Shown here: in pieces, positions 17,843-27,321 of the stretch
How positions within the stretch are numbered: the stretch's first letter is position 1
Layout of the letters: every line of letters starts with the position of its first letter
Assembly: GCA_910584095.1 (NCBI GenBank)
Contig: CAJTYU010000014.1
Coordinates: 1-64,000 of the forward strand
Origin: an uncultured Dorea sp.
Lineage (GTDB): Bacteria; Bacillota; Clostridia; Lachnospirales; Lachnospiraceae
Direction of reading: 5' to 3'
Length of the DNA stretch: 64,000 nt
Made by a program: the position numbers and the translations under genes
Notes under the pieces: generated by a model
Databases searched by the model: none
The model's input: only the letters and a program-made list of their open reading frames with translations
What the model was told of the DNA's origin: nothing

Positions 17843-18556
17843 ATGGTTCCTGTTATCGGTATTGCAAGCTGCGGCTTCACAGAAGATAAACAATTTGTCA
17901 GCCAGCCTTATATCCATGCCATTGAAAGTTCAGGCGGACTTCCCATCATTCTTCCCTGCATGGAAAAAAAACCGGCGCTTTCTTCCCTTAAGTTCTGCGA
18001 TGCGTTTCTCTTCTGCGGCGGCGACGACATCACTCCGGCGCTTATGGACGAAGAACCGTCGCCTTTGAACGGAATGACTGATTTAAAAACGGATTCCTTT
18101 CACTTAGAACTTGTCCAGACGGTTCTTGCCTCCCGCAAGCCGCTGCTTGCCATCTGCCGGGGAATGCAGGTATTAAATATCGCCATGGGCGGCAGCATTT
18201 ATCAGGATGCATCCCTGTACCCACAAAACCATATCGGCCATATACAGCATTCTATAAAACGCAGCGACATTTCCCACAAGGTTTCCTTTAAAAAACCTAG
18301 CATGCTATACAATATTTTTAATGAATACACCTTTACCAATAGCTTTCATCACCAGTATATCAAACATCCAGCCCCTCATCTTACTCCAGTAGGACACACC
18401 TCCGATCAGGTAATTGAAGCTTTAGAGTCTGATGATCATCCCTTTTTAATCGGAGTACAATGGCATCCGGAATGTATGTATGATACTTCCTCCAAAATGA
18501 GAGAGCTTTTTCGCCGTTTTATCCAAATCTCTGCAGCAGAATCCAAGCGCCGCTAA
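17843..18556 (+). CDS. class I glutamine-amidotransferase-like hydrolase (gamma-glutamyl-GABA hydrolase / PuuD family)
   Basis: 237 residues with the ATG at 17843 after AGGAGG. The nucleophile Cys lies in LLAICRGMQVLNIAMGG, and the catalytic His-Glu pair in VQWHPECMY. FLFCGGDDITPALM near residue 55 is typical of peptidase family C26 proteins that cleave gamma-glutamyl amides. The protein is a stand-alone amidotransferase domain, so it should act as a hydrolase rather than in a synthase complex. It is monocistronic between argG and the coat genes. The natural substrate is inferred from the family only. Confidence 0.85.
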   Translation: MVPVIGIASCGFTEDKQFVSQPYIHAIESSGGLPIILPCMEKKPALSSLKFCDAFLFCGGDDITPALMDEEPSPLNGMTDLKTDSFHLELVQTVLASRKPLLAICRGMQVLNIAMGGSIYQDASLYPQNHIGHIQHSIKRSDISHKVSFKKPSMLYNIFNEYTFTNSFHHQYIKHPAPHLTPVGHTSDQVIEALESDDHPFLIGVQWHPECMYDTSSKMRELFRRFIQISAAESKRR

Positions 18557-18718
18557 AAATACCAAAATCAAAAAAGCCGTTTTCTATCCTTTCATTTTCT
18601 GGAAATATATACCTCAATTCCAAAATTACTTCCGTACATAGTTTCTGCATTCATCTGACATACTATTCTCTGTACAGCAAAAAATTAATTTTGCCACATT
18701 ATGAAAGGAGGATTTCCC

Positions 18719-18901
18719 ATGTCAGAAATATCAGTATTGGATCTTCAGAATCTTCGTCACTTAATTGGAGGTTATGATAACAGTCATTGTAAAATGACTG
18801 AATATGCAAGTCAGTGCAAGGATCCTGAAATCAAAAAATTATTTACGGATGCAGCCAACTCAGCAATGAAAAACAAGCAGGATCTTATGAAATTCTTATA
18901 A
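18719..18901 (+). CDS. small spore-coat-like protein, paired with a Coat F protein
   Basis: 60 residues from the ATG at 18719, which has GAAAGGAGG upstream. The sequence is helical and hydrophilic (LQNLRHLIGGYDN, EIKKLFTDAANSAMKNKQ). It looks like half of a ferritin-like/Coat F helical bundle. It is followed after 22 bases by a larger Coat F gene, so the two are probably made together during sporulation. The assignment rests mostly on the neighbour and on the helical pattern. Confidence 0.65.
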   Translation: MSEISVLDLQNLRHLIGGYDNSHCKMTEYASQCKDPEIKKLFTDAANSAMKNKQDLMKFL

Positions 18902-18923
18902 AAAGCGTACAGGAGGTAACGTC

Positions 18924-19184
18924 ATGTTAAGTGAAAAGACAATGGTTGTGGACGCCCTGAACGGAGTTAACGGCGAACTCTCCCGTTTTGGGGAAATGAT
19001 TCCGCAGACTGAAAACAAAGAACTAAAGCAGTGTTTAAAGCAGATTCGTAACGAATGTGAAATGTCACAGGAAAAATTATATCAGACAGCCCGCGAAAAG
19101 AGCTATTATGTGCCGGCAGAAATTGCGTCCCGCAAAGAGATTGACCATGTAAAATCTGTCATTACCCAATTGTCAATGAAATAG
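18924..19184 (+). CDS. Coat F domain spore protein
   Basis: 86 residues, with AGGAGG before the ATG at 18924. The sequence (MVVDALNGVNGELSRFGEMI, then ECEMSQEKLYQTAREKSYYVPAE) matches the Coat F family: a short helical bundle whose second half ends with the Y-Y-x-P-A pattern. CotF-type proteins are laid down in the spore coat. It forms a two-gene unit with the 60-residue protein just upstream. Confidence 0.8.
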   Translation: MLSEKTMVVDALNGVNGELSRFGEMIPQTENKELKQCLKQIRNECEMSQEKLYQTAREKSYYVPAEIASRKEIDHVKSVITQLSMK

Positions 19185-19355
19185 TAAAATCTACACTTCC
19201 CATACTGCCCTGCCAGATATCCGTCCGGTGGGGCAATATGCGCGGACAAATACTGTTTTACATACAGAAATGAATAAACACATCCACATTCATTCATATT
19301 TCTTGTTAAAATTCACAAAATTAGTGATTTTTCAATTTTATTATGCAAGAAACAA

Positions 19356-19383
19356 TTGACGATTTTTCAATTTATGGTAAAAT
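19356..19383 (+). promoter_or_regulatory. promoter of the aminotransferase gene
   Basis: TTGACG (19356-19361), 16 bases, TAAAAT (19378-19383). The stretch GATTTTTCAATTT occurs twice, at about 19325 and 19361, 36 bases apart on the same strand. The second copy overlaps this promoter, so it may be a regulator site. Confidence 0.6.
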
Positions 19384-19424
19384 AATACACGTTGAGTAAA
19401 ATAAGTATTGGAGGATGCATAAAA

Positions 19425-20711
19425 GTGGCAGCGTATAAGGATTTATCAAAAAAAGAATTATCAGCATTAAAAGCAGATCTGGAAAAGGAATTTAAAAAAG
19501 TAAAAGCAAAGGGCATTAAGCTCGACATGTCCAGAGGCAAGCCGTCAACCGAGCAGCTCAACCTGTCCATGGAGATGATGGACGTCCTCACCAGTAAATC
19601 CGACTTGGTTTGCGAGGAAGGTGTAGACTGCCGCAATTATGGAGTATTAGACGGCATCAAAGAAGCAAAACAGCTTCTTGCCGATATGATGGAAGTACCA
19701 AAGGATAATATAGTAATTTTCGGAAATTCCAGTTTAAATGTTATGTACGATACGATCGCCCGTTCCATGACCCACGGCGTTATGGGCAGCACTCCGTGGA
19801 GCAAGCTGGATAAGGTCAAATTCCTGTGCCCCGTTCCGGGATATGACAGACATTTTGCAATCACAGAATATTTCGGCATCGAGATGATCAATGTCCCCAT
19901 GACCCCGACCGGACCGGATATGGATATCGTAGAGAAGCTCGTATGCTCCGACCCGGCCGTCAAGGGAATCTGGTGCGTACCGAAATATTCCAACCCACAG
20001 GGAATTACATATTCCGACGAGACCGTACACCGCTTTGCCAAGCTGAAACCGGCGGCGGAGGATTTCCGCATTTATTGGGATAACGCTTACGGCATTCATC
20101 ATTTATATGAAGATAAGCACGATTATTTGATCGAGATTTTTATGGAGTGTAAGAAGGAAGGCCATCCGGATATGGTATATAAATTTGCTTCCACCTCCAA
20201 GATCAGCTTCCCGGGTTCCGGTATCGGCGCCATTGCGGCATCCGACGCCAATCTGGCGGATATCAGGAAGCAGATGAAGATCCAGACCATCGGACATGAT
20301 AAATTAAATCAGCTCCGCCATGCAAGATATTTTGGCGACATTCATGGCATGGTAAAACATATGAGACGTCACGCTGACATTATGCGTCCGAAGTTCGATA
20401 CAGTTCTGCAGACGTTAGAGACGGAGCTTAGCGGATTGGAGATTGGTTCATGGTTAGCGCCCAGAGGAGGCTACTTCATCTCCTTTGACGCCATGGAAGG
20501 CTGTGCAAAAGCCATCGTTGCCAAAGCAAAGGAAGCCGGACTGGTAATGACAGACGCCGGGGCTACTTTCCCATACGGTAAGGATCCAAAGGATTCCAAT
20601 ATCCGCATCGCCCCTTCCTACCCAACCTTAGAGGAGCTGAAAGAAGCAACAAAGATATTTGTCCTCAGCGTTAAATTGGTTAGTATTGATAAACTGTTAG
20701 AAAACATGTAG
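19425..20711 (+). CDS. PLP-dependent class I aminotransferase (aspartate aminotransferase-like)
   Basis: About 428 residues. I prefer the GTG at 19425 (AAYKDLSKKEL) because GGAGG lies 10 bases upstream; the frame is open to a TTG at 19392. The cofactor lysine is in STSKISFPGSGIG, with IYWDNAYGIHHL as the cofactor-binding Asp/Tyr block and GGYFISFDA near the end. The family (Pfam Asp_aminotransf) consists of fold-type I aminotransferases common in Clostridia and actinobacteria. The exact amino donor cannot be read off. It is monocistronic, with its own promoter and terminator. Confidence 0.85.
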   Translation: MAAYKDLSKKELSALKADLEKEFKKVKAKGIKLDMSRGKPSTEQLNLSMEMMDVLTSKSDLVCEEGVDCRNYGVLDGIKEAKQLLADMMEVPKDNIVIFGNSSLNVMYDTIARSMTHGVMGSTPWSKLDKVKFLCPVPGYDRHFAITEYFGIEMINVPMTPTGPDMDIVEKLVCSDPAVKGIWCVPKYSNPQGITYSDETVHRFAKLKPAAEDFRIYWDNAYGIHHLYEDKHDYLIEIFMECKKEGHPDMVYKFASTSKISFPGSGIGAIAASDANLADIRKQMKIQTIGHDKLNQLRHARYFGDIHGMVKHMRRHADIMRPKFDTVLQTLETELSGLEIGSWLAPRGGYFISFDAMEGCAKAIVAKAKEAGLVMTDAGATFPYGKDPKDSNIRIAPSYPTLEELKEATKIFVLSVKLVSIDKLLENM

Positions 20712-20752
20712 CCCTTTAACTCGTAAGCGGCATATGTCCTCACCTATACAAA

Positions 20753-20805
20753 ACTGGAGCAAATCTGTATAACAGAGACAGATTTGCTCCAGTCTTATTT
20801 TATTT
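20753..20805 (+). terminator. terminator of the aminotransferase gene
   Basis: ACTGGAGCAAATCTGT pairs perfectly with ACAGATTTGCTCCAGT, a 16-bp stem with a 9-base loop, followed by CTTATTTTATTTCTT. Confidence 0.92.
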
Positions 20806-20880
20806 CTTCTTTACCGGGCTTACAAAAGTTCGCGGGCAGGTTTAACATTTATTGATTCTGTTGTGAGAATTTCTTCTCAA

Positions 20881-23313
20881 TTATTTCTGCACGATATTAA
20901 TAATCCTTCCCGGCACATAAATCTCTTTTACAATGTTCCCGGTCAGCTTATCCGCCACCGCCGCCTTTCCGGCTGCCAGCGCTTCTTCCTTAGAAGCGTC
21001 CGCCGCAATCTTAACAACCGACTTGGTCTTTCCATTGATCTGCACTGCAATCTCGATCTCGTCATCCTTCATGGCCTCTTCGTCATATACCGGCCATCCC
21101 GCCCAGAACACGGAATCCTTTCCGCCAAGCTGCTCCCAGATCTCCTCCGCAATATGCGGGGCAAACGGAGCCAAGAGCACCGCCATATTTTTCAGCGTCT
21201 CCGTATCAATGCCGCCTGTCTTTTTCGCAATGTCAGTCAGTTTATTGGTGTTCTCCATAAATCCGGATATTACCGTATTCAGGCTGAAATTCTCCAGCCG
21301 GGTCGTCACATCATAAATCAGCTTATTGCGGACCTTGATCATCTCCTTGTCCGCAGAGATATTCTTGTCCTTGCTGTCCATCACAAGATTCCATACTTTC
21401 TTAAGGAATCTGGACACTCCGTCGATCCCTCTGTCATCCCACTCAGCGTCTAACTCCGGCGGTCCCACAAACAGCTCATACATTCTCAGGGAGTCACAGC
21501 CGTAATCCCGCACCAAATCGTCCGGCGATACAACGTTCCCTTTGGATTTACTCATCTTAATGCCGTTCTTTCCGGTGATCATTCCCTGATTGAACAGCTT
21601 CTGGAACGGCTCGTCAAAATCGATCGCCCCGATATCGCACAGGAACTTGGTATAAAATCTGGAGTAAAGAAGATGCAGCACCGCATGCTCCACTCCGCCG
21701 ATATACATATCTACCGGAAGCATTTCATCCGCCTTCTCCCTTGATACAAGCTGATCGCTGTTATGGTTATCCACATACCGCAGGAAATACCACGATGAAC
21801 CGGCCCACTGAGGCATGGTGTTGGTCTCCCTCTTCGCAGGTTTTCCGCAGCAAGGACAGGTCGTGTTTACCCATTCTTCAATCCCGGCCAGCGGAGATTC
21901 CCCGGTTCCGGTCGGTTCATAGGATTCCACATCCGGCAGCGTCAAGGGAAGGTCTTCTTCCGGTACCGGAACGCATCCGCAGTCCGGACAGTGAATAATC
22001 GGAATCGGCTCGCCCCAGTAACGCTGGCGGGAAAATACCCAGTCCCGGAGCTTATAGTTCACCGTCGCACGGCCAATCCCCCTCTTCTCGATCATATGAG
22101 GCGCCTCTTTTTTCAGGACCGCAGACTCCATGCCGTTCCACTCGCCGGAATTGATCATCGTTCCGGCAGCCTCGGTATACGCCTCGGTCATATTCTCGAT
22201 TTCTTTTCCGTCCTTGGCGATAACCTGCACGATGGGAATCCCGAATTTAACGGCAAATTCAAAGTCCCTGTCGTCATGGGCGGGTACGCACATAATCGCC
22301 CCGGTACCGTAATCTGCAAGAACGTAATCGGACAGCCAGATCGGAGTCTTCTCGCCGTTTAACGGATTAACGGCGTAGCTTCCGGTGAATACGCCGGTCT
22401 TTTCCTTATCCTGCATACGGTCTACGTTGGATTTCATGGACGCGTCGTAAATATATTTCTCTACCGCTTCCCTTGTCTCGTCGGTCGCAAGCTTTGCGGC
22501 CAGCTTATGTTCGGGAGCCAAAACCATAAAGGTAGCGCCGTAAAGCGTATCCGGCCTAGTCGTGTAAACCGTAATCTTTTCATCCATGCCCTCCACCGGG
22601 AAATCAACCTCCGCGCCGTAAGATTTGCCGATCCAGTCTGTCTGCATCTTCTTTACCTTTTCCGGCCAGTCCAGCTTATCCAGATCCTTTAACAGGCGCT
22701 CTGCATAGGCGGTAATCTTCAGCATCCACTGGCGGAGGTTCTTCTTTGTCACCTCCGTACCGCAGCGCTCGCATTTGCCATTGACCACTTCTTCATTGGC
22801 AAGGCCGGTCTTGCAGGACGGACACCAGTTAATCGGAAATTCCTTCTCATATGCAAGGCCTTCCTTGAACATCTTTACAAAAATCCACTGGGTCCACTTA
22901 TAGAACTCCGGATCCGTGGTATTTACCTCCATATCCCAGTCATAAAGAGCCGCGATCTCATTGATCTGCTTCTTAATATTCGCCACGTTCTGAGCCGTGG
23001 ACTTCGCGGGATGGACTCCCATCTTAATCGCATAATTCTCTGCCGGAAGGCCGAAAGCATCCCAACCCATCGGATGTACCAAATAGTAACCCTGAAGCAG
23101 CTTATATCTGCTCCATACATCAGAAATTACATATCCTCTCCAGTGTCCTACGTGGAGGCCGTTGCCCGACGGATAGGGAAACATATCCAGGCAGTAATAC
23201 TTCTGCTTCTTATTTCCCTCCTTATCAACCCTCGGGTTCACCGGGTTCTTCTCCCAGTTCTCCCGCCATTTCTTCTCGATTGCCTTGTGATTGTACACAA
23301 TCCTCTGTGTCAT
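20881..23313 (-). CDS. leuS: leucyl-tRNA synthetase
   Basis: 810 residues from the ATG at 23313 (MTQRIVYNHKAIEKKW), preceded by AAGGAAGG; the frame is open further upstream through the T-box terminator, which is not coding. The class I HIGH-type motif is GLHVGHWRGY, and the KMSKS motif is KMSKSKGNVV. The zinc-binding segment CPSCKTGLANEE and the CP1 editing domain with TTRPDTLYG and DDRDFEFA are present. It charges tRNA-Leu in the cytoplasm. Expression is controlled by the T-box leader upstream. Confidence 0.97.
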   Translation of the reverse strand: MTQRIVYNHKAIEKKWRENWEKNPVNPRVDKEGNKKQKYYCLDMFPYPSGNGLHVGHWRGYVISDVWSRYKLLQGYYLVHPMGWDAFGLPAENYAIKMGVHPAKSTAQNVANIKKQINEIAALYDWDMEVNTTDPEFYKWTQWIFVKMFKEGLAYEKEFPINWCPSCKTGLANEEVVNGKCERCGTEVTKKNLRQWMLKITAYAERLLKDLDKLDWPEKVKKMQTDWIGKSYGAEVDFPVEGMDEKITVYTTRPDTLYGATFMVLAPEHKLAAKLATDETREAVEKYIYDASMKSNVDRMQDKEKTGVFTGSYAVNPLNGEKTPIWLSDYVLADYGTGAIMCVPAHDDRDFEFAVKFGIPIVQVIAKDGKEIENMTEAYTEAAGTMINSGEWNGMESAVLKKEAPHMIEKRGIGRATVNYKLRDWVFSRQRYWGEPIPIIHCPDCGCVPVPEEDLPLTLPDVESYEPTGTGESPLAGIEEWVNTTCPCCGKPAKRETNTMPQWAGSSWYFLRYVDNHNSDQLVSREKADEMLPVDMYIGGVEHAVLHLLYSRFYTKFLCDIGAIDFDEPFQKLFNQGMITGKNGIKMSKSKGNVVSPDDLVRDYGCDSLRMYELFVGPPELDAEWDDRGIDGVSRFLKKVWNLVMDSKDKNISADKEMIKVRNKLIYDVTTRLENFSLNTVISGFMENTNKLTDIAKKTGGIDTETLKNMAVLLAPFAPHIAEEIWEQLGGKDSVFWAGWPVYDEEAMKDDEIEIAVQINGKTKSVVKIAADASKEEALAAGKAAVADKLTGNIVKEIYVPGRIINIVQK

Positions 23314-23402
23314 AAAACTTCCTTCCTTTCCTTTTATATAAAAGAATGTACCCCATTCATCCTCCCTGAATGTTTTTTTACATAGGGAACAAAATTTCCT
23401 AA

Positions 23403-23683
23403 TACGATGAAAAACCCTTTCATCCCGTAAGAGACGAAAAGGGTTCATTCCGTGGTACCACTCTCATTCACACAGCTAAAGCCGCATGCACTCATTGCTT
23501 CTGTAACGGGAAGTCCCGCCGCCGGCTCGCCGAGAGTACGTCCATCGTCACACCCTTCCGCTCACTGACAGAACTCCGAGGCGAGTTCGGAGATTACGCT
23601 TCTGCCTCGCACCGCCCGGCAGCTCTCTGAAAACGATAGGCTCTTACTGCTCCTCATCTCTGTTTTTCTCTTTTTCTTACATA
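23403..23683 (-). promoter_or_regulatory. leucine-specific T-box riboswitch upstream of leuS
   Basis: On the minus strand the leader has the T-box sequence AGTGGTACCACGGA (23449-23462) followed by a terminator, AACCCTTTTCGTC paired with GATGAAAGGGTT and then TTTTT (about 23411-23446). The Stem I region contains GAACTCGCC, in which CTC (23583-23585) is the expected leucine specifier codon in the usual GAA-NNN-xCC context. The distal segments (GAGCAGTAAGAG, GCGGTGCGAGGCAG) also fit Stem I. Uncharged tRNA-Leu would stabilise the antiterminator and allow leuS transcription. Confidence 0.93.
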
Positions 23684-23689
23684 CGCATT

Positions 23690-23718
23690 ATTATAAGTAG
23701 AAACAGCAAAGAAGTCAA
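23690..23718 (-). promoter_or_regulatory. promoter of the leuS T-box transcript
   Basis: On the minus strand TTGACT (23713-23718), 17 bases, TATAAT (23690-23695): close to consensus and about 7 bases from the start of the leader. Confidence 0.88.
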
Positions 23719-23765
23719 GCAGTTTTGCCGATTCCAAACCCATCTGCAATTAATTCTTTTTTTAG

Positions 23766-23794
23766 TTGTCCCTTCTGTCTCTTTCGTGTATAAT
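23766..23794 (+). promoter_or_regulatory. promoter of the P-loop protein gene
   Basis: TTGTCC (23766-23771), 17 bases, TATAAT (23789-23794), about 65 bases before the gene start. Confidence 0.7.
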
Positions 23795-23857
23795 GGAATT
23801 ATAGAATTTGAGCGACAAAAGCTACTCAAAAATATCTACATAAAGGAGTTGTTTCCA

Positions 23858-24280
23858 ATGGTAAATTTATTAACAGGCCCTAAAGGCAGCGGAAAGACAC
23901 AGAAGATGATGGATCTTGCCAACGAACAGGTAAAAGTTTACAAAGGTAATCTTGTATTCTTAAAGAACAGCCATCGAGACACAAGAAATGTAGGCTTTTC
24001 TATTCGTGTGGTATGTATGGACGACTACCCGGCAATCACAAACGCAGATGGTTATATTGGCTTCTTATATGGAATGTACAGTGCAAATCATGATTTAGAG
24101 TGCGTATTTATCGACGGCATTATGAAACAGGCAGAATTTGGTATGGAGAATATTCCAGGCTTTATTGCTAGATTAAAACAGCTCTCTGCTGAATGCGGCG
24201 TTGACTTCTATGTAAGTCTCAGCGCAAAGCAGGAAGAACTGACAGATGAAGTATTCCATGGCTGTAATTTTATAGCTTAG
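23858..24280 (+). CDS. small P-loop NTPase-like protein of unknown function
   Basis: 140 residues from the ATG at 23858, which follows AAAGGAG; the frame is open to 23786 but those codons have no ribosome site. A Walker A motif stands at the very start (LLTGPKGSGKTQKM), and a hydrophobic strand ending in acid (DLECVFIDGIMKQ) can serve as Walker B. There is no DNA-binding or membrane segment. The layout is like a stripped RecA or thymidine-kinase-type core. It has its own promoter, divergent from leuS. I cannot name a function. Confidence 0.7.
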   Translation: MVNLLTGPKGSGKTQKMMDLANEQVKVYKGNLVFLKNSHRDTRNVGFSIRVVCMDDYPAITNADGYIGFLYGMYSANHDLECVFIDGIMKQAEFGMENIPGFIARLKQLSAECGVDFYVSLSAKQEELTDEVFHGCNFIA

Positions 24281-24324
24281 TCCCACGTTAAAATTCCTCT
24301 TTTGTTTCACTGAGGACTCATTTT

Positions 24325-24392
24325 CGAGAGTGCATGCGTAAAAGCGCGGGCGCAGCAGACTGCGCCGAGGCTTCTATACACATGTACTCTCG
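24325..24392. repeat. nested hairpin element of unknown role
   Basis: An outer stem joins CGAGAGTGCATG (24325-24336) to CATGTACTCTCG (24381-24392) with one mismatch. Inside it, GGCGCAG (24349-24355) and CTGCGCC (24360-24366) form a perfect GC stem with a 4-base loop. It lies between two convergent genes, and no clear T-run follows on either strand. Confidence 0.5.
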
Positions 24393-24518
24393 TTCGTATT
24401 TATGCCGGAGCTATTACGCAAAGGCTTTGAATAACCGATTATAATGCACCAGTCCCTTCTTAATTCTACTTATAGCTTATCCGCGCAATATAATAAGCAG
24501 AAGACCAACTTCCTGCGC

Positions 24519-25454
24519 TCAGCACAGTCTTTCATATAATAATACAACCAATGGCATGCTGATAATACAGAATATTACTGACATCACATTAATCACACTG
24601 GCATACCTTGCATCCCCGTCGTAAATCTGCGTGATCTGGGTTACCATCACCGCAACAGGCGCGCTGGCTGCCAACAAGGATACCAGAAGAATATATCTAG
24701 CGTCCGGATGAATCCCCATCCGCACTACAAACGCAAACAAAACCGCAGTAATCACCGGAAAGACTACCAGGCGAAATGCGCTGATCAGATATGGCCGCTT
24801 CCGTGTAAGCACCCATTTCAAATCCATATTTCCAATCAGCATTCCCACTACCAGCATACTAACCGGGCCAATGGCGCCGCCGAATCCATCAATCGAACTC
24901 TCTAATGCATCCGGAATCCGGATTCCGGTAAAAAATAAGATCAGTCCAACAATAATCGCAATAATATTCGGATTAAGAATAATATGCTTCAGATTCCCGT
25001 TTTCCCTTCCGCGGCTTAGCAGCGACTGCATATGCGTCCATGTCAGAACGGTCGATACCATCATATAGGCACAAGTGTAGAACACCCAGTCCTCTCCCAG
25101 CACATAAGATACCAGCGGCACGATCAAATTCCCACAATTAGAATAAATAACAGACGCACGCTCAATCGGCGTCAGATGCAGCGGCCCGGAGAGCAGCCTT
25201 CCCCCTATTGCAAACAAAATCTGCGCTGCCACCGCCGCTGCCACCGCCAATCCCAGTCCTTTTAGCTTCTCCGCCGTAAAATCTATCTGAAAGGACTTAA
25301 CAATCACACAAGGCGACAGCACATAGGCAACCAGCCAAGAGATAACCTTACTGTCATCTTCTCTCAATATCTCATATTTTACAATCAGCAATCCAATAAA
25401 CGCAACCAAAAAAAGAACCCCGATCTGCGCTGCCAATAATATACTTAATCTCAT
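24519..25454 (-). CDS. AEC-family (auxin efflux carrier type) permease
   Basis: 311 residues with about ten hydrophobic helices in the two-half arrangement of AEC transporters. The N-terminal block (LIVKYEILREDDSKVISWLVAYV) and the central block (VIYSNCGNLIVPLVSYVLG) with its Asn-Cys-Gly turn are typical; AASAPVAVMVTQI is the matching crossover in the second half. Members export or take up organic acids, often malate or malonate, and cannot be assigned by sequence. It is monocistronic. Confidence 0.85.
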   Translation of the reverse strand: MRLSILLAAQIGVLFLVAFIGLLIVKYEILREDDSKVISWLVAYVLSPCVIVKSFQIDFTAEKLKGLGLAVAAAVAAQILFAIGGRLLSGPLHLTPIERASVIYSNCGNLIVPLVSYVLGEDWVFYTCAYMMVSTVLTWTHMQSLLSRGRENGNLKHIILNPNIIAIIVGLILFFTGIRIPDALESSIDGFGGAIGPVSMLVVGMLIGNMDLKWVLTRKRPYLISAFRLVVFPVITAVLFAFVVRMGIHPDARYILLVSLLAASAPVAVMVTQITQIYDGDARYASVINVMSVIFCIISMPLVVLLYERLC

Positions 25455-25538
25455 GTACCTTCACTCTCATCCTTAATAATGGAACAATCCAGTCTTTCAA
25501 CTGGACTGTCCTGCATCTCTATAATTTATTGTAATATA

Positions 25539-27134
25539 TTATTCTACAGATAATACTGTATTCGTTTCCTCGCCTTCTTTATACTCCAAGGTTACCTCCT
25601 GTCCGATGTCATACCGGATAATATCAATATATTCTGCTACCGGCACGTCAAATATATCATCCGATCCCTCTATCATCAAATAATAGTGGGAATTACCCTC
25701 GATAACGCTCTGGGCAATCTTTTCAATCTTACCTGTAACAGTCAGTACCTCTCTTGTATCCTCCGCAGTCTCCTTAATTCCATTGGAATATAAAAGCTTC
25801 AGATAGCTTTCTTCACATTCGCCGACCGTATCTCCGATCGCTACGATCTGATACTTCTGGACATTTACCAGCGCATATTTCTTAACCAGTCCCGCATCAT
25901 CCTTCAAAGCGATAAAATACGTAGGCTCATCCTGCAGATTCAGCAGCAGCGGGAATGTGGCCGTATAATGAAGGTTCTGCACCTGCCCCTCCGCAGACTG
26001 CATTGCCGCCGCCTCGGTGGCGCCTTCCACCTCATAATATTTGGTCTCCATAGTACGCTGATTCGACAGCATGAACCCCACATTGGATTGATCCCCATTT
26101 ACTGAAGTAACGCCGGTATACATCCACACGTCGTCCTCCAGCGCCAGATAATTATACCCGGAGGTCGTCTGCAGGCAGTCCTTCTGTCCCAGTACGCTGT
26201 TTAAGAAACCGTGCTTTAAAGTTCCGTAATAGTCAAACAAATTCACCAGAAGATCTGCGGAATAAGCGCGGTCGATCCATTGGGGCGCTTCCTCAATGTC
26301 ATAGGATTCACACTCCCCTGTCACCGCGTTGCAAAGGACGACGCGCCCCACGGTTTCCCCGCCGAACAGGCCGATATTGAACTTCTTCACCGGCGCAATC
26401 CAGTAGGGCACGCCGTTGTCGTCAATCTCAAAGCTCAGCGTCCCAAAGATATAAGTAGGGTACTTAAATCTCAAATGCCTGTAGATATTCCGGTTCAGAT
26501 ACTCGCTGGCCGAATACTTAATTCCCTCCTCCAGCTTTACAAGCTCCGTATTCTGGCTTGCCATATCAATACGGATATAAGCCGGGATTCCCTCCGACTG
26601 GTTGGTGATCCACTTGATAAAGCTTGCGTACTTTAACGGCGTCACCCGCACCGGACGTTCCTTATAATTGATCTGGCTGTAAATATCGTCAGCCTCAAAC
26701 TGGGACACCATGTCCACCATGCTTCCCATCTTCCTGTCTCCTAAAATCTCTGCCGTATCCTTGTCCAGAAGCGGCACCTTGTCAAAGGAAATTTCCTCTA
26801 CGTCGTCTGTAAAATTCCCCTCCTTCACCTTCATCAGCTTCTGATACTTCTTCGCGTTTACAATCGGGGAGGAAAGAATTGTCCCGATCACATAAACTAC
26901 GCCGATTATAAGCAAAAGCCGGAGCAGCCATTTGGCCGTCTTCGATTTCCTGATATCCTGAGGCCGCATCTTCTTACGGATAATATACCACGCCAGTATT
27001 ACCACAACAAAGCCTACGATAAAAAACCATGTATCCGAAGAATGGATATTGATAGCCGGCAGGGAAATATAGTAATACAAGCCCGCCAGAATCACCAGTG
27101 CAACTGCAATTGTAACCTTTTTGGTTGTTTTCAT
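25539..27134 (-). CDS. large conserved membrane protein with a long extracytoplasmic domain, function unknown
   Basis: 531 residues from the ATG at 27134 (AAAGGAC upstream; the frame opens at 27173). There are three N-terminal helices: AVALVILAGLYYYI, WFFIVGFVVVILAWYII and LLLIIGVVYVIGTIL. About 420 residues follow without membrane segments, presumably outside the cell, with strand-rich segments such as PTYIFGTLSFEIDDNGVPYWIAP and VWMYTGVTSVNGDQ. No catalytic motif is apparent. Similar proteins occur in Lachnospiraceae and are sometimes labelled CvpA-like in databases, which the sequence does not clearly support. It is monocistronic. Confidence 0.7.
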   Translation of the reverse strand: MKTTKKVTIAVALVILAGLYYYISLPAINIHSSDTWFFIVGFVVVILAWYIIRKKMRPQDIRKSKTAKWLLRLLLIIGVVYVIGTILSSPIVNAKKYQKLMKVKEGNFTDDVEEISFDKVPLLDKDTAEILGDRKMGSMVDMVSQFEADDIYSQINYKERPVRVTPLKYASFIKWITNQSEGIPAYIRIDMASQNTELVKLEEGIKYSASEYLNRNIYRHLRFKYPTYIFGTLSFEIDDNGVPYWIAPVKKFNIGLFGGETVGRVVLCNAVTGECESYDIEEAPQWIDRAYSADLLVNLFDYYGTLKHGFLNSVLGQKDCLQTTSGYNYLALEDDVWMYTGVTSVNGDQSNVGFMLSNQRTMETKYYEVEGATEAAAMQSAEGQVQNLHYTATFPLLLNLQDEPTYFIALKDDAGLVKKYALVNVQKYQIVAIGDTVGECEESYLKLLYSNGIKETAEDTREVLTVTGKIEKIAQSVIEGNSHYYLMIEGSDDIFDVPVAEYIDIIRYDIGQEVTLEYKEGEETNTVLSVE

Positions 27135-27269
27135 TTTTTTAGTCCTTTCATAACGCATAACACATCGCTGCATAATATTCTTGCATTATAACACTTTTAC
27201 TCTGCGACTTCAAGGCACAGAAGACTACTGCTAGAGGCCGCGCGGAAATTACTGAGCGTGAAATGCGTA

Positions 27270-27317
27270 AGATAGGTATACGAAATTCCAATTTATGCGG
27301 ATTCCGTATACCTATCT
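27270..27317 (-). terminator. hairpin ending the sugar-acid kinase operon
   Basis: AGATAGGTATACG and CGTATACCTATCT form a perfect 13-bp stem starting 5 bases after the kinase stop. The loop can pair further. The following T-run is weak, so efficiency is uncertain. Confidence 0.55.
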
Positions 27318-27321
27318 CCTA

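Noticed and set aside
23314..23448. N-terminal extension of leuS
   Set aside because: It runs through the T-box terminator hairpin; the family start is at 23313.
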